Assembly: GCA_017537495.1 (NCBI GenBank)
Contig: JAFYKS010000239.1
Coordinates: forward strand, 1 to 8,362
Source of the DNA: Bacillota bacterium
GTDB taxonomy: Bacteria; Bacillota; Clostridia; Peptostreptococcales; Anaerovoracaceae
DNA length: 8,362 nt
Reading direction: 5' to 3'
Of this stretch, positions 6,973-8,362 are shown in pieces (position 1 is the stretch's first letter; every line of letters begins with the position of its first letter). Below the pieces are notes generated by a model. The model did not search any database, had not been told where the DNA came from, and was given only the letters and a program-made list of their open reading frames with translations. The position numbers and the translations under genes were made by a program.

Positions 6973-8253
6973 ATGATTAAACTGCCAAAAGAAGTAAACA
7001 AAATAATGAAAACTCTGGAAACTGCCGGTTTTGAGGCTTATGCTGCAGGTGACTGTGTCCGCGGAACTCTCCTGGGTGAGGATCCCTATGGCTGGGATAT
7101 TGTTACCTCCGCAGGTGGAGAAAAACTGAAGGAACTTTTCCCGGAAGGCGAAGTTATCAGCGAAAAATTCGGAATTGTACGTCTGGAATTTATTGAAGAA
7201 GTTTATGACAAGGACGGAAATTTCCTGGGCGAAGAAGGCATTATCGCTGACGTGGCGCCTTACAGAAACGGCGGAACCATTGAGACGGAAATGGCCAGAA
7301 AGGATTTCACCATTAATGCCATTGCTGACAGCCCTTATAAGGTGGCTGACCCGTATGAAGGCCGTGAAGACATTCGTAAGAAACTGGTGAGAACTGTTGG
7401 TGATGCAGATGTTCAGTTTAAGGAACAGCCGATTCAGATGATGCGTGCTCTCCGCTATGCTGCGCAGTACGGATTTGACCTGCATAAGAGTGTATATGAT
7501 GCAATTTGTGCCAACTACGGACTTCTGGAAAACGTGGATATGAAGAAAGTCCGTGACGAGCTTCTGGGACTGATGGGAGCCCCTCATGCAGGAAAGGGCC
7601 TGAACATGCTGATGGATACCGGTCTGCTGAAGGTGGTTCTCGGCGAAGATGCAGTGGCACATCTGACCAAAAGAGAAATGTCTGACCTGACCACACTCTG
7701 TGAAAATGTGGATAAGACACAGCAGGTTCCGGAACGCCGTATGGGTCTTCTCTATACCTGCATCGATAAAAAGAAAGCTTTTGATTCCATCGATAAGCTG
7801 CAGTTTGAGGAACCTCTGCGCCAGCATTTCATCGATGCGGCCAAGGATATGGCGAAACTGTATTTCGTAGCACAGAAGCCGGATCTGAAAAAGTTCATCT
7901 ATGCCAGAGGATGGGACCGCTATAACTATATGGCCAGCCTGGAAAAGGCACAGCGAATCGTTTTCGATCATTTCAACGAAACGAAGATTAAGAGTAAGAT
8001 CTATCTGCTGGAAGAAATCAAAATGTACCGCGAGCCAATTTTCGAAGATGAACTGGCTGTCGATGCCAACGATCTGATGGAAGCCGGCATCTGCAGCAGT
8101 CCGGAAGATGCAGCGAAGATGCTGACCATGCTGGTAGAAGAGATGCATGTACATCCTCGTAAGAATACCCGTAAGGATCTGCTCGAACTGGCCAATAAGT
8201 ATAAGAAATTCAAGTTTTTAACCTGGACGAGAGGCGTACATTGGTTACATTAA
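6973..8253 (+). CDS. CCA-adding-enzyme-like protein (class II nucleotidyltransferase fold) with substituted active site
   Basis: The 426-residue product aligns in layout with bacterial class II tRNA nucleotidyltransferases, which add CCA to tRNA 3' ends. Recognisable elements are AGDCVRGTLLGEDPYGWDIVTSA (in two parts, 25-41 and 42-47), ARKDFTINAIA (108-118), DPYEGREDIRKKLVRTVGD (126-144), and EQPIQMMRALRYAAQYGF (151-168). The neck, body and tail helices end near NTRKDLLELANKYKK. Compared with the family consensus from memory, GG is GD (26-27), RD is RG (30-31), the catalytic D-x-D is G40-W41-D42, and E-D-x-x-R, which reads the incoming nucleotide, is E151-Q-P-I-Q155. The loop before RKDFTINA is also short. 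The frame is open, the ATG has GAAGAGG 9 nt upstream, and codon use matches its neighbours, so this is not an obvious pseudogene. CCA addition by this protein is therefore doubtful; a pseudoenzyme or RNA-binding role is inference. It follows yhaM in the same operon. Confidence 0.85.
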   Translation: MIKLPKEVNKIMKTLETAGFEAYAAGDCVRGTLLGEDPYGWDIVTSAGGEKLKELFPEGEVISEKFGIVRLEFIEEVYDKDGNFLGEEGIIADVAPYRNGGTIETEMARKDFTINAIADSPYKVADPYEGREDIRKKLVRTVGDADVQFKEQPIQMMRALRYAAQYGFDLHKSVYDAICANYGLLENVDMKKVRDELLGLMGAPHAGKGLNMLMDTGLLKVVLGEDAVAHLTKREMSDLTTLCENVDKTQQVPERRMGLLYTCIDKKKAFDSIDKLQFEEPLRQHFIDAAKDMAKLYFVAQKPDLKKFIYARGWDRYNYMASLEKAQRIVFDHFNETKIKSKIYLLEEIKMYREPIFEDELAVDANDLMEAGICSSPEDAAKMLTMLVEEMHVHPRKNTRKDLLELANKYKKFKFLTWTRGVHWLH

Positions 8254-8362
8254 ACAACATCACAAAAATAAGCCAGGTCACCCCAGAGGTGACCTTGTTT
8301 TTACGCGGACTTGGTTTTTCCAATTATTACATCATTAAAATTTTCAACCTGGTGGGTGAGGC
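8241..8362 (+). CDS. Possible start of a RecD2-like helicase or related protein (runs off window)
   Basis: A plus-strand frame is open from 8205 to the window edge. It has a TTG at 8241 preceded by AGAGG (8230-8234) at 6 nt, giving MVTLNNITKISQVTPEV and then TLFLRGLGFSNYYIIKIFNLVGE (split here: TLFLRGLGFSNY, YIIKIFNLVGE). This resembles the RecD2 segment that I recall as VMxFLQxxGVSxxxAxKIYKxYGD, lying before the ENPYxL motif. In RecD2 about 150 residues precede that segment, and here none do, so this would be a short-start variant, a truncated gene or chance. The frame overlaps the CCA-enzyme-like gene by 13 nt. A terminator-like hairpin (8275-8302) lies inside it, which argues against ordinary coding. 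Only 40 codons are visible. Confidence 0.42.
   Translation, partial: MVTLNNITKISQVTPEVTLFLRGLGFSNYYIIKIFNLVGE
8275..8302 (+). terminator. Terminator-like hairpin after the CCA-enzyme-like gene
   Basis: AGGTCACC (8275-8282) pairs perfectly with GGTGACCT (8288-8295) around a 5-nt loop. TG and a run of five T's follow (8298-8302). It starts 22 nt after the stop codon, a normal terminator distance. Because it also lies within a possible overlapping ORF, it may act as an attenuator rather than an operon end. Confidence 0.75.

Noticed and set aside
6865..8154. Long minus-strand reading frame of about 429 codons opposite the CCA-enzyme-like gene
   Set aside because: It is rich in H, F, C, I and S with no recognisable motif, lacks a good ribosome binding site, and mirrors a gene whose family motifs are clear on the plus strand.
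6973..8253. Pseudogene call for the CCA-enzyme-like gene
   Set aside because: There is no frameshift or internal stop, length is near normal, the start has a ribosome binding site and codon use matches neighbours. The changes are confined to key residues and one loop.
8301..8362. End of a minus-strand gene (19 codons to TAA at 8303-8301)
   Set aside because: One minus-strand frame is open to the edge and the hairpin could work in both directions, but 19 codons carry no recognisable sequence. The plus-strand frame there has a start site and a family resemblance.
1..8362. Mobile element, CRISPR array, tRNA or riboswitch
   Set aside because: No transposase or integrase sequence, no terminal inverted repeats, no regularly spaced direct repeats, and no tRNA or recognised riboswitch fold was seen on reading both strands.

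Overview
The window looks like chromosomal DNA of a Gram-positive anaerobe of the Clostridia type (Bacillota). Ribosome binding sites are strong (AAGGAGG or GGAGG), TTG is used as a start codon, and GC content is moderate with AT-rich intergenic gaps. There is an ECF sigma / membrane anti-sigma pair, a VanRS-like two-component system and a YhaM-type exoribonuclease. No IS element, phage gene, CRISPR array, tRNA or rRNA was seen. The genus cannot be fixed from the sequence alone.

Layout. (1) 1-785, plus strand: the C-terminal transpeptidase part of a class B penicillin-binding protein whose start lies before the window. It ends at a long hairpin (792-840) that can also terminate the convergent minus-strand operon. 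(2) 855-2751, minus strand: an ECF sigma factor followed by a single-pass membrane anti-sigma-like protein, overlapping by 8 bp. (3) 2752-3099: an AT-rich divergent control region. (4) 3100-5818, plus strand: an OmpR-family response regulator and a large polytopic histidine kinase, overlapping by 26 bp, closed by a terminator at 5841-5866. (5) 5961-8253, plus strand, with its own TATAAT promoter: a YhaM-like OB/HD 3'-5' exoribonuclease and, 49 nt later, an intact protein with the CCA-adding-enzyme fold that has lost several signature active-site residues. (6) From 8241, overlapping the end of that gene, a reading frame that resembles the middle of a RecD2-type helicase runs off the window. A terminator-like hairpin (8275-8302) lies inside it.

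How it fits together. The left two thirds suggest envelope sensing and maintenance: a peptidoglycan transpeptidase, an ECF/anti-sigma switch and a membrane two-component system. The right third concerns nucleic-acid 3' ends and processing. The most unusual item is the CCA-adding-enzyme homologue. It has G-D in place of G-G, R-G in place of R-D, G-W-D in place of the catalytic D-x-D and E-Q-x-x-Q in place of E-D-x-x-R, yet its frame is open over 426 codons. It is best read as a retained pseudoenzyme or a protein of changed function, next to an RNA 3'-exonuclease.
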